Positions 1 to 11,262 of a stretch of 64,000 bases of DNA are shown one piece after another. The position numbers were made by a program, and so were the translations under genes. The notes under the pieces are model-generated. The model made no database searches. It saw nothing but the letters and a program-made list of their open reading frames with translations, and was not told the origin of the DNA. Origin of the DNA: Meghimatium bilineatum (taxonomy: Eukaryota > Mollusca > Gastropoda > Stylommatophora > Philomycidae); contig CM067317.1 of the NCBI GenBank assembly GCA_034231615.1, positions 21,743,477 to 21,807,476 of the forward strand. Direction: 5' to 3'. How positions within the stretch are numbered: position 1 is the stretch's first letter; each line of letters begins with the position of its first letter.

Positions 1-2217
1 CCGTGCACCAGGTCGTCAGCATACATTGCCACTTTGATCTCATGTGGTAGTTCAGCAACTAGGTCATTGATGTAAACCAAGAAAAGTGTGGGTGACAGGA
101 CTCCTGCCTGGGGGACTCCAGGACGCTGTAGAACTTTCTTGCTCTTGCGACCATCTAATTGTACCCTGGCTCTTTTATTATGCAGGTATGCTTTTACCCA
201 TTTGTACATTCTTGAGCTAACCTTGCAATTTTGCAATTTCTTTAGGAACCCTTCTTTCCAGACCTTATCAAATGCTTTCCTGAGGTCTATCCATGCTGCT
301 AGTACCAGTTTCTTATCTTGGAAGGCATCCTCAATCTCTTGGGAGAGATAGGTTGTTTGATCTTCAGTAGAGTAGCACTATCTGAAACCTGCTTGCTGTG
401 ATACCAGAAGGTTTTCACTTTCAAGGTACCACTGCATCCTAAGATTGATAATGCGTTCCATTGTTTTACATAGACAGCTTGTGAGGCTGATGGGCCTGTA
501 GTTGGAGATTGTGTTGCCATCTTTTCCTGATTTGAGGAGTGGTATCATTATTGCTTCTCTCCACGCCTGTGGTACATTACCTGTGGACCAGCTTGTGTTA
601 AAGATCTGCAGTAGCTTTGCTCTTGCTGCAATTCCCAGGTTTCTAATCATTTCATTGGACACTCCATCAGCTCCAGGGGACTTTTTCATTTTCAATTTGG
701 ATATTGCATGCTCCAGTTCTCTCATTGTGATTGGTGCCTCCATGACTTCAGGTATAGGTTCGCCTTGTCCAATGCTCTGCTGATTCTCTCGAACCTCCTG
801 TTGTTTACTTGGCTGACTTTGACGTTATTGTCTTCTGCAAAGAAATCTGCAAAGTAATCAGCTGCATGTTTACCTGTTAAAATGTTTCTATCTTTATAAA
901 GTGTGATCCTGGTATTTCTCCCTGTTCCTTCATCATTTAGTTGTTTCACAAGTTTCCATAATTTCCTAGTATCTCTTTCTAGGTTCAGCGACTCTGTTTT
1001 TTCTTTCCAGCTGCTCCGTCTGGCTTGTAACTTGGCTCTTTGAAATTTAGCCTTTGTTTGCTGATATTTGTTGTGATGTTCTTGGCTAGGTTTGTTCTCA
1101 GCCTGCTGTCTAGATGTTTCCATCTCATTTTGCAGCTTTTCCAGTTCATCATTGCAGTAGGGTTTGTAGCTTTTGCATGCCCCCCTGGGTATGGTTTTAC
1201 TAGCAGCATGTAGGTTACATCTATTAAATTCACTCACTGCTCTATTGATGTCTTTGTCCAAGTTCATGTCCTTAGCTAGAACACTGGTTAAATGCTGGTA
1301 CATTTTCCAGTCTGCCCTTTTATAGTTCCACCTAGTGAGTGTGCTGCTGTCCTTGGTAAATTCATTGTGGATTTCCAGAAATACTGGTCTGTGGTCACTA
1401 CCTCCAAGCTGCATTCCAACGACACGTGTGATGTTCCATTCCAAGCCTGGTGAGTGGAATGCCATGTCTGGTGTAGAGGTGGTGTGCCATGCTCTCGAGT
1501 TGGTGAGTCTGCTGGCTGGTTAATAAGGATGAGATTATTTTCATCCTGCCAGCTCTCAAGTTCCTCACCTCTCTTGTCGATATGATCGTAGCCCCAGCTC
1601 TGAGAGTGGCTGTTGAAGTCACCACACACCATAAGTCTCTCTTTGTCTGGAATTGTGTCTAGTGCCAATGGTTTATCATTTGGGCAGTAGTAGTTCAGGA
1701 GATGGAATTCTGCACTGTCTGTTTTTAGGTGGAGCATCTGGTATTCTGCCCCTTGCATATATACTTCCAGCTGACATGCGCTGATATTGTTTTTAACAAG
1801 TGTCAGAATTCCACCCTTTCGCCTGTCCTTTCTGTCAGACCAGTAGCACTGGTAGCCTCTGATTTTAAAGGCTATGTCACTGCTGAGGTGTGTTTCTTGG
1901 ATACAGCATACACTAACTTGTTCTTCACTGAGGACATTTTAAAGTTCCAATTTTTTGCTGTATCCATCTCTTTTACTGTTGATACCCTCAGCATTCCAGT
2001 GCATTATTTTTATTGGTCGTTTGTTTGTTTGGCCAGTAGCTCTATTCCCTTGCCTCCTGGCTCCTCGAGGCAATTGAGAAGGACTTCCAGTAACTGAGGT
2101 TGGGCCCTTTCGAGGTATAGGGTCCGGCACCATCCCTGCCTGAACGTCCGCCACAGGGCAGGCACCATAACTATTTATAAATACAGACATGTTTCCATTG
2201 TGTTTTGTGCGTGGCAT
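1..2217 (-). pseudogene. LINE-H: decayed endonuclease/reverse-transcriptase ORF2
   Basis: This is the polyprotein of a non-LTR retrotransposon, read on the minus strand and cut off by the window start. From 2217 it opens with MPRTKHNG; the endonuclease N-terminus (HWNAEGINSK) lies near 1990. After a frameshift near 1930 come the apurinic-type endonuclease motifs CGDFNSHSQSWG (about 1590-1640) and, after another shift, GSDHRPV (about 1385-1405). A Lys/Gln-rich linker follows, then RT block 1 (NYRPISLTSCLCKTMERI, about 440-500). Near the window start come a PQAGVLSPTLF-type block and the catalytic YADD (about 10-30). At least four frameshifts or stops break the frame, so it is dead. The layout fits the Jockey/CR1/I group, but I cannot fix the clade. 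It lies antisense in the intron before the first visible host exon. Confidence 0.9.
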
Positions 2218-2400
2218 CCTGATTATCTGTGCGCCTTTTGGCTGGAATCCTCCGTCTTCAGCACTCTGCTTACTTGGGCAGGACTATGGTCCTGCTCGAG
2301 TGGGACTGCCCGACCAGTCTTAGTTTCCATCCCCTGATGGCTGAACTAAGCCCCATCACCACTGCACAGTGCTGGCCTCGATGGAGATTGAGAACACTGA
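2218..2400 (-). mobile_element. LINE-H 5' leader
   Basis: This is the sequence directly before the LINE-H start codon, more GC-rich than its surroundings. It carries the partly palindromic AGGACCATAGTCCTGC on the minus strand. About 10 bases before the ATG it has a GCTGAAGACGGA...GGCGCA segment that resembles the core of the SINE families described here. The outer boundary, near 2375-2400, is estimated from the change in base composition. Confidence 0.55.
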
Positions 2401-2751
2401 ATACAGCGACTCTGAGAAACCTAAGATAAACATATTAAACATATTCATTCTGTTCCATAGTAAATTAATCCTCCTATCTTTTATTGTGTTCTCTCACCTC
2501 TCTTCCCTCCCTTCCTTCTCCTCATCTTCTTCCCTCATCCCATGTTCTGAGTTGGAAAAGAAAATATCAGTAATGAATAACAAGGCATACTACTATTTTG
2601 CTGAACTAAAGAACATTGAAGAATCAGCATAGGGTTAAGAATGCAATAAGGTCATTGAATTCATTGTATGTCCACAACTTTGATGAAATTTATTGTTACT
2701 TTTGCTAATTTTGTATCAAAAATAAGTTTGAATGATTTTTTTAAATCGTAG
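2401..2751. other. intron, unrecognised
   Basis: AT-rich sequence with a short CT-rich run near 2490-2540. I see no exon or repeat in it. Confidence 0.5.
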
Positions 2752-2843
2752 GTACAGAGGCAAAGCCTTATATGAACACAGTGAAAGGCATCTATGACTT
2801 GTTGGCTTGGAAGTCACCTCCATACACTCTCATTGTTTTTGTT
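2752..2843 (+). CDS. GRAMD4: GRAMD4 exon A (first visible)
   Basis: It follows a TAG acceptor and ends at GTAAGTA. It starts with two bases of a split codon, then 30 codons, ending in phase 0. It encodes KGIYDLLAWKSPPYTLIVFV, which starts the first hydrophobic block. The preceding exon is outside the window, or lies in the first 2.7 kb unseen. Confidence 0.9.
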
Positions 2844-2879
2844 GTAAGTAAGCATTTGATAGTATGTTGATGTTAATTA

Positions 2880-3087
2880 CTTGTTAAATAGTCAAAGGAT
2901 TATCCTCACTGCACATCGAACCATGGGCCCAAAAGTGCTTAGGTCTCCTACTCAAGAAAGCCCTCAGCATGTACAGACTGGCAACACCTACTCTGTGTTG
3001 ATTTACCAGTTTCCTCTGGTTACCTGCATAATGTTCTTGTTTGGCCACACCCCTCTTTTTTTCATGATATTCCCTTAGTCTACTCAA
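2880..3087 (-). pseudogene. LINE-G fragment, C-terminal end
   Basis: The minus-strand reading contains LVNQHRVGVASLYMLRAFLS. It parallels VNKHRTGTASRSVIADTL in the minus-strand fragment near 62.9 kb. This is the segment that follows RNase H at the end of the LINE-G polyprotein. Short and decayed. Confidence 0.6.
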
Positions 3088-3545
3088 GGTTTCAGATTCA
3101 CAATGATTTGTTAGATTGGTTATTAATTTTATCTTTGTAAGAGAACATCTTCACATTCAGAATATCAGCTCAGTCCGTTGCTTGTCTGGTCCCCATGATC
3201 GCCGTACCGAAACCTGTCTGCACGTTAATTTCCCCGGACACTCAGATGTCCAGGCATAAATATGAAGTTGATTCTTATCAGATAAATTGATGTGTTTTAT
3301 AATAATTAGATGAATAAAAAAATATTCACAGACACATTGAAAATGACAACAAATGGAAATACAACTTTCAGTATAGTTGAATAGTGTTGTAATTATAAAT
3401 AATGTGTTTGTATCTAATATTTCCTCCACCATTAAATGGGAATTTGTTCACATTGCATAATGAAAATAAAATTATAAAAACTTACAAATACGTAAACAAT
3501 TACTTAAACTTCAAATGCGAGATGGAGCTCAGTCAATAATATAAG
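3088..3545. other. intron, unrecognised
   Basis: AT-rich sequence without a supported feature. Confidence 0.5.
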
Positions 3546-3549
3546 AAAA

Positions 3550-3785
3550 AGATAGTCTTCATTTTGTGGCCATGTTATGAGACAAGGAGGTTTGTAGAAC
3601 ATAGTCACAATAGGCAAGATTGAGGGCAAAAAAAGACAGAGGACAACAACGTGAGAAAATATTAGACAGTTCAACAACCTGGAATGGCATGGAATCAAAA
3701 ACAATTCTGATACATATTACTGGAGACAGAGAGCTGTGGAGATCCATGATTGCCTATGCCAGCCGGCATGGCACCTGATGATTGA
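3550..3785 (+). pseudogene. RTE-like LINE C-terminal fragment
   Basis: The plus strand, with frame changes, reads CGHVMRQGG, IGKIEGKKRQR and then RELWRSMIAYASRHGT. These match the usual end of RTE/BovB-type polymerases (GHVMRR, GKRxRGRQR, DRxxWRxM...A). It is related to the opposite-strand copy at 4107-4620. Confidence 0.7.
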
Positions 3786-4106
3786 ACCAAAAAGAAAGCA
3801 ATGTTGTGCTCTGCTAGGCAGCAAGACTGAGCCCCTGCTTTGAAGGTTCAACCAATATTTCTGGTAGTCATCCTCCCCTGCTGTGTGGTGTTACGGCATA
3901 GGGGGTAAAGGTGTAAGACCTATTGACCAAGTACAATGAACTACATTAGATTAAATAGAATGAAAGATGAAAATTAAAGCTCAAATTTGTGTTATGAGTT
4001 ACAAAATACAATGAAGTTTATAGAGACAAAATTGCAGATATAGGAACATTCCAGTTGAACAAAGCAGATGAAGAAGAAAACTCTAATTTAGGAAATAGCA
4101 AGATAT
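3786..4106. other. intron, unrecognised
   Basis: A-rich sequence with no feature I can support. Confidence 0.45.
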
Positions 4107-4620
4107 CAATCAATCAATAAATTGCCAAGCAGATTGGCACAGGCAATAATGCCACTCCTCAACTCTCTGTAAGTTAAATTGGTGACATTTTCCTATGCCT
4201 CAGTGACAACCCATCCAGAACTTTCTCTCTTTGTCTTTCTCTGTCTCTTCTCTCCTTGATCTTTCTGGTGGTTACTAAATATTCAAGTTTTCCTCTTCTC
4301 AACACATGTCTTAAAAATCTTTACAGTCTGCTTCTAAATTTTGCCTTTTTATTCCAGCACCTCTGAGGACCTCTAAATTCGTTTTTTATGCTGCCCATGG
4401 AATTCTCATCATTCTTCTCATAAATCACATCTCAGTTTACTGCAGATCACCTTGAGCTCTTTTGTTTACTGTCCATGCTTCACATCCATAAAGAAGAATA
4501 TGTTCAATATAACATCCTAGCACTCGAATGTTTGTATACATTGATAGTACTCCATTGCATAGAATGTTTTCATTTTTTGAAATGCTGATTTTGCCTATGC
4601 TATCTGCTCTGGACTAAACC
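4107..4620 (-). pseudogene. RTE-like LINE 3' end with simple-repeat tail
   Basis: On the minus strand it reads LLYGCEAWTVNKRAQG, MRRMMRIPWAA, then FLRHVLRRENLN and a basic stretch. This is the thumb and C-terminus of an RTE/BovB-type reverse transcriptase with several stops. The 3' end runs into (TGAT)n on the minus strand (ATCAATCAATCAATAA on the plus strand, 4107-4122), a simple-repeat tail typical of this clade. Confidence 0.8.
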
Positions 4621-4874
4621 ATAAACAAACCAATAGAAGGCAAGTGAAAAACCACAGCTGTACCATCCCAAGAGCATCATGTTTCGAGATGAAACTGATT
4701 GCATTCCAGTTACTGTATGCAAGAATCCCATCAAGGTAGCAACATGGAATGTGAGAAACAAGATACTATGGATAAAAATATTTCCTAAAAGTAAGGTTGC
4801 TATCTCGAAACATAAAAATATTCATCATAGAGACAATAAGGCCCACTGTTTTATATAGCTCAGTCCACATGCAG

Positions 4875-4990
4875 AAGGTCTCAAGGTCCCACTATTAGCC
4901 TATTAGACAAACCATTATACAGTAGGAAACTCTCAGTAGATGACATGCCAATATAGTGAGGCTTTCCTCTTGTGAAATTCCCATTTCACA
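4875..4990 (-). repeat. Repeat D fragment
   Basis: The segment with AGACAAACC, then GATGACATGCCAATATAG matches the minus-strand copy at 61868-61990 and the plus-strand copy at 36290-36455. Its nature is unknown. Confidence 0.6.
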
Positions 4991-5744
4991 ATGGTCGTAC
5001 CCCACAGCATTTCATCTGTAATATTAAGCTTCCCTTTGTGGTGCAATATTAAGAGAACAATGAAAATTATGCTGGGAAAAGCAGATGAATTCCAGCCTTG
5101 ATCATGATCCTAGCTGTCAACGTGTATGTGGTGCAGCGATTATGAATAGAAAATGTGATGAAAAGCAACTTTGTGCAGGATGTGACAATTTCCTGGGAAA
5201 GCCAGATTCTGGCAAACATGTTAGCCCTGCTTAATTGGAGAGACTCTTTCGATGGCCGAGAATGTATAGCTTGTTGACCCACTCATCTCAGTGACTATGA
5301 TCCAGAGCTGAGTTGCTATGTGTACCTCTAACAGGCAAGGATATTGGCAGTGTAGCTGAACTTCATGATCCCTGTTCTGCATGTTGTGGGAAGGTAGAGA
5401 AGTCACAAAACCCTTAGAATTTACCCACTCTGAGTAGGAGGCATAGGAGATGACATTGCAATCTATTGACAGTCTTCTGGTTATGAAATAAAGCTCTGGA
5501 GAAACCACCCCATTGCACATGGGAAGTAAGAGCTAATTGCTCATAATTCCTGGGGATTAAAACAGCATCAGTATGGTTCCAAGACATGAAGCACAGCAAA
5601 ACAAGATAATTACAATTTCAAGTGTTCAAGAACATTAATGAAAATATTTGAGCCTATCAAAGATGAGCACCTCATATTAGAGTTAATAAAACTTTCATGA
5701 TTTATATAAATTATATAGCCACCCATTGAGACAATATAAAAAAT
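4991..5744. other. intron, unrecognised
   Basis: No exon, repeat or RNA gene recognised. Several minus-strand open frames here show no family features. Confidence 0.45.
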
Positions 5745-5940
5745 GAGCAGATAAGATGGTTAGGACTTGTAGAAAAAATGAAAGACTCCAGATTTATAAA
5801 GCGGGCATATACAAATAAATTACAGGAAAGAAGATATTGATGAGCGGTAAGAAGATGTTGAAGAAGATGTTGAGATCAGGAATTGACTTTGGTTGCACTA
5901 AGATTACAACCATGGCAGCAAATTTTTATGTTATAACATG
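5745..5940 (+). pseudogene. LINE C-terminal fragment
   Basis: Plus-strand pieces read QIRWLGLVEKMKDSRFIKRAYTN and then a DVEEDVE-like acidic run, IDFGCTKITTMAA. This resembles the last 60 residues of a LINE polymerase (QLRWFGHV.RM...GKR). Stops and shifts throughout. Confidence 0.6.
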
Positions 5941-6629
5941 TTCTCTGTATTTTACATAACAAAGCTAATCTGCGAGGGGTTCTCTGAAAACTAGCTTTTA
6001 GGTAGCTATCACTAGATACCACCCTACCATAGAAATTATCAAATGCCTGCCCATGTGATATGAGACTTGAAACATGGTGTTTACACTACACAATTAAATT
6101 CATGCATCATTCTGTAAGCAGTGAAAATGTTCCAGAGTGCGACCACAAAACAAAACGCAACTTCATTTTCACAGAACAGCAGTCTTGTCCACAGGAATGT
6201 CTCTGTAAAACAAATTGCAGGGAATTCACAGTGACCTAAAAGAATCCACTGTATACATTACCAATATCAAGCTGGATGCATAATAATGGATGGCAAAATA
6301 AGAAAGAAAAGTAAAACCAGGCAAAATAAGAAAGAAAAGTAAAACCAGAAACAGACGGACGGATATGGATTATGTTAATATCTGTAGCAATAAACCTTCA
6401 TGACTTCACTTCACTGAGTACATGTGAGAAAATCAAAGTACTATCAAGTCAATCCTCTGTGCTTTTTGAGTTCTTATTTTAAAAAACAAATATTTTTAAA
6501 ATACTTGAGATCATTAAGTGCTTAATAATATTCCACCTGATAGTGAGTTAACTGCAATATTGACATCACTAAGAGAAGAACTAATTGAAAGCTGTATGTA
6601 TTTATTTTCATTGTATATTCTCCATCCAG
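5941..6629. other. intron; small tandem duplication
   Basis: AT-rich. A 27-bp unit beginning GGCAAAATAAGAAAG is present twice in tandem at 6293-6347. Otherwise nothing recognised. Confidence 0.5.
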
Positions 6630-6721
6630 GTCTACATGTATTCCCTGTGGCAGGGGTGGTTCCTTCCAATGTTACTCTTCTCTCTGAGTTTCAGATTGTT
6701 TATCAACTATCTCAGATACAG
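6630..6721 (+). CDS. GRAMD4: GRAMD4 exon B
   Basis: Acceptor CCATCCAG, donor GTAATG. Thirty codons plus two bases (AG) carried on. It encodes VYMYSLWQGWFLPMLLFSLS, continuing the first hydrophobic block, and LFINYLRY. It aligns with the YMHSVWQEW/RLSLNYL region of vertebrate GRAMD4 as I recall it. Confidence 0.92.
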
Positions 6722-7245
6722 GTAATGGATTATTATGCATTATTTTGTAATTTGACCACATCATTTAGGTGTAATCTCTAGTTACAGTATGGCACGTGGC
6801 TGAAGGATTAAAGTGGGTGTCTCACAACTGTGAGTCCAGAGTTTGACACAAACTGGTAAGGGACTGTTGTTTTTTTTAAATGTCAGGGTAAATGAAAAAT
6901 CCAACCATGGTGACCCTAAGGTGTGACATTTATCACAGATCCACAAATTTCTTCCCTGCTCTTCCTGACAGGAAAATGTGCATTAATGAGTTCTTTTAAA
7001 TATACCTAGTTACAGAATTAGCACTAATGTAATCAGTACTGATAGGTTTAGAAAGATTTATTGAAAATAGGGTTCATTAATGGCCTAACAAGTTGTTATT
7101 AGAAACCATCAGTGTTACAGAATAACAGTGTAACTAGTATGATCCAATCTAGTTTCATGGGACCAATAAATATCTTTATAATCAGATATTGGAACGTTAG
7201 AACTATGTATAAAAAATGGTGGGCATATTGAACATGTACTTAGAA
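6722..7245. other. intron, unrecognised
   Basis: A stretch at about 6785-6850 looks faintly like a decayed tRNA-derived SINE head (GTGGCTGAAGGATTAAAGTG...GAGTTTGACA), but it is too diverged to call. Confidence 0.35.
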
Positions 7246-7446
7246 TGAATGGCTCTGTGGTGGCGTGGTACAGAGCGTGTCTGTGATGGCCAAGGTACTG
7301 CGTTCGATCCCCACCACAGGAAACTGTGCACCCGGACCGTTCAGAAGCAATGGCAAATACTGAATGTAATTATATTGCCTAGAAAATCACTACAGTCAAA
7401 AATTGCTGGGTTGATGGTTATGTCCTGAATAGGATATTCTACCAAT
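7246..7446 (+). mobile_element. SINE-N, tRNA-derived, near full length
   Basis: The head resembles a tRNA: box A-like GGTGGCGTGGTACAGAGC and box B-like GCGTTCGATCCCCACC. A conserved body follows (CCCGGACCGTTCAGAAGCAATGG ... TTGATGGTTATGTCCTGAAT). The inverse copy at 56150-56345 matches both head and body. The tRNA part lacks the folding of a working tRNA. Confidence 0.82.
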
Positions 7447-7559
7447 TTTTAAACCTAGAATGAATAAAAAAAACCACCATTACAAGGATTGAAATATGAC
7501 TTGGATGAAATATGAAGTATGAAAATGATATTTAATTTTTCACTCGGAGACGTTTGTTA

Positions 7560-7770
7560 TGGTATAGTCATTTCTACTCGTCGTTTTTTTAATGTTATTT
7601 GCGTGTCTTGATAAAGACCTTTTGGTTCGAAACGTTGATTATGTCCTGTGTATTGCTATTTGTATGATTATATCCTGTGTTCTGTTGTTATTTCATGTAA
7701 GCATCCTACAGTGACAGTATAGTGTGTTAGTCGTCATCCAGTAAAACTTCATAACCTGTTTCCCACGTGA
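7560..7770 (+). mobile_element. Penelope-type repeat with decayed hammerhead motif
   Basis: At 7607-7638 the sequence is CTTGATAAAGACC, TTTT, GGTTCGAAACGTTG. This has the order of a hammerhead ribozyme core: CUGAUGA-like strand, stem II GACC/GGTT, then GAAAC. Two core positions differ from CUGAUGA (C to T and G to A), so cleavage is unlikely. Such motifs sit in the terminal repeats of Penelope-like elements. Related copies lie at 31106-31385 and 37258-37590. Confidence 0.6.
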
Positions 7771-7847
7771 GTACTCTATCTATAGCTATTTCTTCCAACT
7801 TTTCCATGTTTTACCATATCTTTGTGTCTCTGCATCTTGTTTTTCTG

Positions 7848-8085
7848 TGTTTATTCTCAAACTCCTGCAGATTAGCAGGATGTAGTCTGGAGAAAGGTGT
7901 TGTCATGATTTGCAGTTTAGATGTGATATCATTGTGCATATCGACCTGAAACATCCAATTTCAGCTTGGTTTCTGGGTCACTTTGACCCTATGTGGGATA
8001 TGAAAGCCAGCTCCACCCTAAATCTTAGGCGCCATTTGCGACATGCATGCAAGGTAAACAGTATTGCTGTTTTTTACTTCCCTGT
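7848..8085 (-). mobile_element. SINE-A2 copy
   Basis: The reverse complement matches the plus copy at 8822-9085 along its length: CAACACTG head, TTTCATATCCCACATAGGGT-like centre, GGCGCC region, and tail CTGCAGGAGTTTGAGAA. Confidence 0.8.
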
Positions 8086-8821
8086 CGGGATCTGGCAACA
8101 CTCCGGCAACTGTCTAAATCTAATTCTCCAGGAATTTCTTATAATTCTCCAGGTATTTCTTGGTCATCTTGTTTTCCTCATCCCTTGTGGGTTCCAGAGC
8201 AATGTCTGTCTTACAATGCTTTCTGTTAATCTTTTTAATGTATGTCCTATCTAACTCCAGCACCTTCTCCTTAATTTTTAACCAGACATGGACTGGAGTA
8301 GACTGAAAACTGCAGTGGAAGAAAAGTGTAGAGAGGCCAAATAGTACTAGGTGATGAAAGAGCAGTAGAAGAGGTCAATTATCCTTATTTTTCAGAAATG
8401 GAAATGACCAAGAATTGAATTATATGGTGTTCAGTAATTGAACCGTATGCTCCAATGGGAACAAGAAGTTTAGTAGAAGTAGTAACAGCAGAAGCACTTA
8501 TTAAAAACAGCATCATCTAATTATTGTCTCAAAAATTCATTATTTGTTTCAATAACATGTCCACAATTGAATGAAAATATATTTTATGACCATTTTAATA
8601 TCAGTTTTGCATAAGCAATAAAATAAAAGAGTGTTTAGATGTGTCTTTGACAGCAGCAGCTCAATTTGCCCAGAATCACGAGGAGTTACTGTTTCTATTG
8701 ACATGGTATATTGTCATTTTCAGATTTTTATTGAAACATTAATTATTTTGTGGTAATTTGTTTGATAGCAGCTAGGAAGTTTCCTATTTGTATCTTGATA
8801 TGCTCATGTGTTGCTAGGGCT
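8086..8821. other. intron, unrecognised
   Basis: AT-rich; nothing recognised. Confidence 0.45.
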
Positions 8822-9085
8822 TGAGAGGGGGAGCAAAGAATAGCAACACTGTTTACTTTCCATGCATGTCATAAGAGGCGACTAATGAGGTTATGGGATG
8901 GAGTTGGCTGTCCCATCCCATATAGGGTAAGTGACCCAAAGCCATGCTGAAGTCAGATGTGCCAGGCCGAAAGGCGCAGATATCGCAGTAATGCTGTAAA
9001 CCATGACACAACGCATTCCGTTCTCCGGACTACATCCTGCTGATCTGCAGGAGTTTGAGAATGAACGCAGATGAAGAAGAAGAAG
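8822..9085 (+). mobile_element. SINE-A2, best copy
   Basis: It begins near GGGGAGCAAAGAATAGCAAC. A CATAAGAGGCGACTAATGAG block follows, then the shared core GCTGAAGTCAGATGTGCCAG...GGCGCAGATA, then ACATCCTGCTGATCTGCAGG and AGTTTGAGAATGAACGC, ending in (GAA)n at 9070-9085. Other copies lie at 7848, 12530, 34890 and 40140. Confidence 0.85.
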
Positions 9086-9254
9086 ATTGGTTTTGTGCAT
9101 TTCCTATAGAGAGTATAAGACAAATTTGTATGTAAGAAATAAAGTAGAGAATCTCGCAGGTTCATAAGAATAACTACTTTCAATAATAAAATGTCAAAAA
9201 TTTCCATTGTTTTAGACATGTATGCTGACATGATCTCCTGTAAAAAATGATATT

Positions 9255-9475
9255 GCAGGGTACAGTTGAGGGTGGAAGAAACAGGGGAGAGGGAAAGAAA
9301 ATCATGGGAAGATAATATCAAAGACTGGATATGTCCAAGATTTTCTCACATCCATATTGCTGAAGATAGAAATCGCCATTTACCCACTAAACAACTAAAC
9401 AAAAGAGTAGTTCTCCAGTGGATTCCAGGTCACTCACAAATCAGGAGAAATAACATAGCAGACTCAGCCGAAGAT
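9255..9475 (+). pseudogene. LINE/pol remnants: C-terminal GxRxR block and an RNase H piece
   Basis: Two scraps lie side by side. At 9262-9335 ERERKSWEDNIKDWICPRF resembles the GRxRKSWEDNIKEWTG end of LINE proteins. At 9410-9475 VVLQWIPGHSQIRRNNIADS resembles the third RNase H block (QWIPGHxGxxGNExADxLA). The start of a SINE-A1 copy follows at once. Confidence 0.6.
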
Positions 9476-9570
9476 GGATGTGTCGGGCCATTGGCACAAA
9501 TAATCTATTTCTGTATTCGGACTACATTCTGCTAATCTGCAGGAGTTTGAGAACGAACAAAGAAGAAGAA
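9472..9570 (+). mobile_element. SINE-A1 copy, internally deleted
   Basis: It begins GAAGATGGATGTGTCGGGCC and jumps to the tail: CGGACTACATTCTGCTAATC, AGGAGTTTGAGAACGAAC, (GAA)n. Most of the middle is missing. Confidence 0.75.
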
Positions 9571-9821
9571 GTATCTTCACATTACTAGAATATTCAAAGG
9601 GTTGGGGAGTCATCATCATCAGGTTCCATCCTCGTCATGAAAGTTGGCTGTAACAGACCTCTAACATATCTTGTTTTGGTGGTGCACTCTGTTCATCTTG
9701 TGATGTTACTCTCCCACTTACAACTCTGCCTACCTCTTGCTCACCTCCCCTGTGGGAGGACTTAATTTTATTAAGACATTTAAAATTATTTAGTTTATTA
9801 TAGTGGTCTGTTTTGTTTCAG

Positions 9822-9870
9822 GGGTTGGAATGTTAGCTTCAATTTCTTTGAGACAGTAGAGGAAACAAGG
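9822..9870 (+). CDS. GRAMD4: GRAMD4 exon C
   Basis: Acceptor TTTTGTTTCAG, donor GTAAGT. One base completes a split Arg codon, then 16 codons: GWNVSFNFFETVEETR, ending in phase 0. Vertebrate GRAMD4 has a KGWRIQW segment at the same place. Confidence 0.9.
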
Positions 9871-10074
9871 GTAAGTTAATTACTTGTGTGCGATTGTTTT
9901 AATTATATGTTCTATTTGTTAACATTTGTGAAAACTTGTTTCCTGTAGGAAAAACAGTGCTTGGCGCATTTTTTGTATGACCAAAGGCATACATGGTATG
10001 ATGTGGTTAATATCATGCTAGATGCCTTGCCTTTACTTTACCTGAAGATATGGTTCTGATTTTCTTAGGCTGGG

Positions 10075-10190
10075 TCGACCAATTGAATTAGAAATTGAAC
10101 CTTGGATCGCCGGAGCAAGAAGTCTGTAGATCACCCACACAGAAAGCTAGTTTACTAACAGCTGTACTACTGGACCCCTCTATATATGTG
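10075..10190 (-). mobile_element. decayed tRNA-derived SINE head
   Basis: On the minus strand: GTAGTACAGCTGTTAGTAAAC as a box A-like part and AAGGTTCAATTTC as a box B-like part. It pairs in style with the copy at 55060-55140. Confidence 0.5.
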
Positions 10191-10267
10191 AATGCTGTAG
10201 AAATAAGTTAGTACTTGCTTTTTATAGACTACAGTTGGCTGCATTAAAGTAATGCAGTTATATAGGC

Positions 10268-10426
10268 GGTCCCGCCAAAGACGGATGTGTCGGCCATTGA
10301 CACAAATAAAACGGTGACACAACGCATTTCCATTCTTTTGACTATATCCTGCTAGAAATCTAGTAGGACCATGATCCTGCTTCAAGGGAGATCCAGCGGG
10401 AGTTTGAACTCTGATGAAGAAGAAGA
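10268..10426 (+). mobile_element. SINE-A1 with target-site duplication
   Basis: It runs from GGTCCCGCCAAAGACGGATG to (GAA)n, flanked by ATATAGGC at 10260-10267 and again at 10427-10434. It holds the core, CATTTCCATTCT, TCCTGCTAGAAATCTAGTAG and CCAGCGGGAGTTTGA. Confidence 0.88.
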
Positions 10427-10629
10427 ATATAGGCTGTGTGGTACAGACCTTGATGTAATTTGATGTCTGCATACAAAATAGTAGAATATGTTGTCTACAT
10501 ACCAGGCTTTGTCTAATAGCACTGCATACATATCTTTCCTATCTGAAAGTTGTAGATTTTTTTGGTATTAAAGAAAGTTCTGGATTTGTCATAGGGAGCA
10601 ATAGTTTCATCTCTCATAATTCCTGGGGA

Positions 10630-10790
10630 TAAAAACCAACCAACCAACCAAAACCAAACCACACCAAACAAAACAAAAAACCCCAACCAAACCAAAACAA
10701 ATACGGTATATGTAACTAAACAAAATAACCAACCAAACTAAACAAATCAGCCAATTAAACAACCAACCTAGTCAACAATCAAACAACATA
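10630..10790. repeat. (CCAAA)n/(CCAACCAA)n low-complexity tract
   Basis: A-C rich simple sequence of imperfect ACCAACCAA and CCAAACCA units. Confidence 0.8.
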
Positions 10791-10799
10791 ATTGAGCAG

Positions 10800-11240
10800 G
10801 TTGAAAAAGTGGAACCTACTGAAAGTGGAAAAAGTGGAAACAAAACTGTTCTACGAATGTAGTTCTGAAAGTGGTTGTATCTGGCTAAAAGGCACAGATA
10901 TAGGATCTTTGCTGCATATTGTGATAAAGATCTAATACCCTTTTAATGCTGAATAAAGATAACTATATTGTGAAACATGAGCAAGTTTTGGGAATGCCTT
11001 AATTAATATTGATAGTAAATACCTGAGGATAGTAATAGCACATTTGTGGTAACAAACTGCAACCAAATGAATTGGGAACAATGATGATGATGAAATAATC
11101 CCTTTAGCTGTTAACAGGTAGCTCTTGACAACCCATAGCCTTTCAGATAAAAGTACAGGACATCCTCAGTTGAGTAACTGAGGTGACACATAGATTTATA
11201 TAGGGCTATTTGTCTAAAGGCATGGTTATTTTAGGGAGGT
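10800..11240. other. intron, unrecognised
   Basis: Nothing recognised. Confidence 0.4.
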
Positions 11241-11262
11241 TTATGGATGCATCCCCAAAGAC

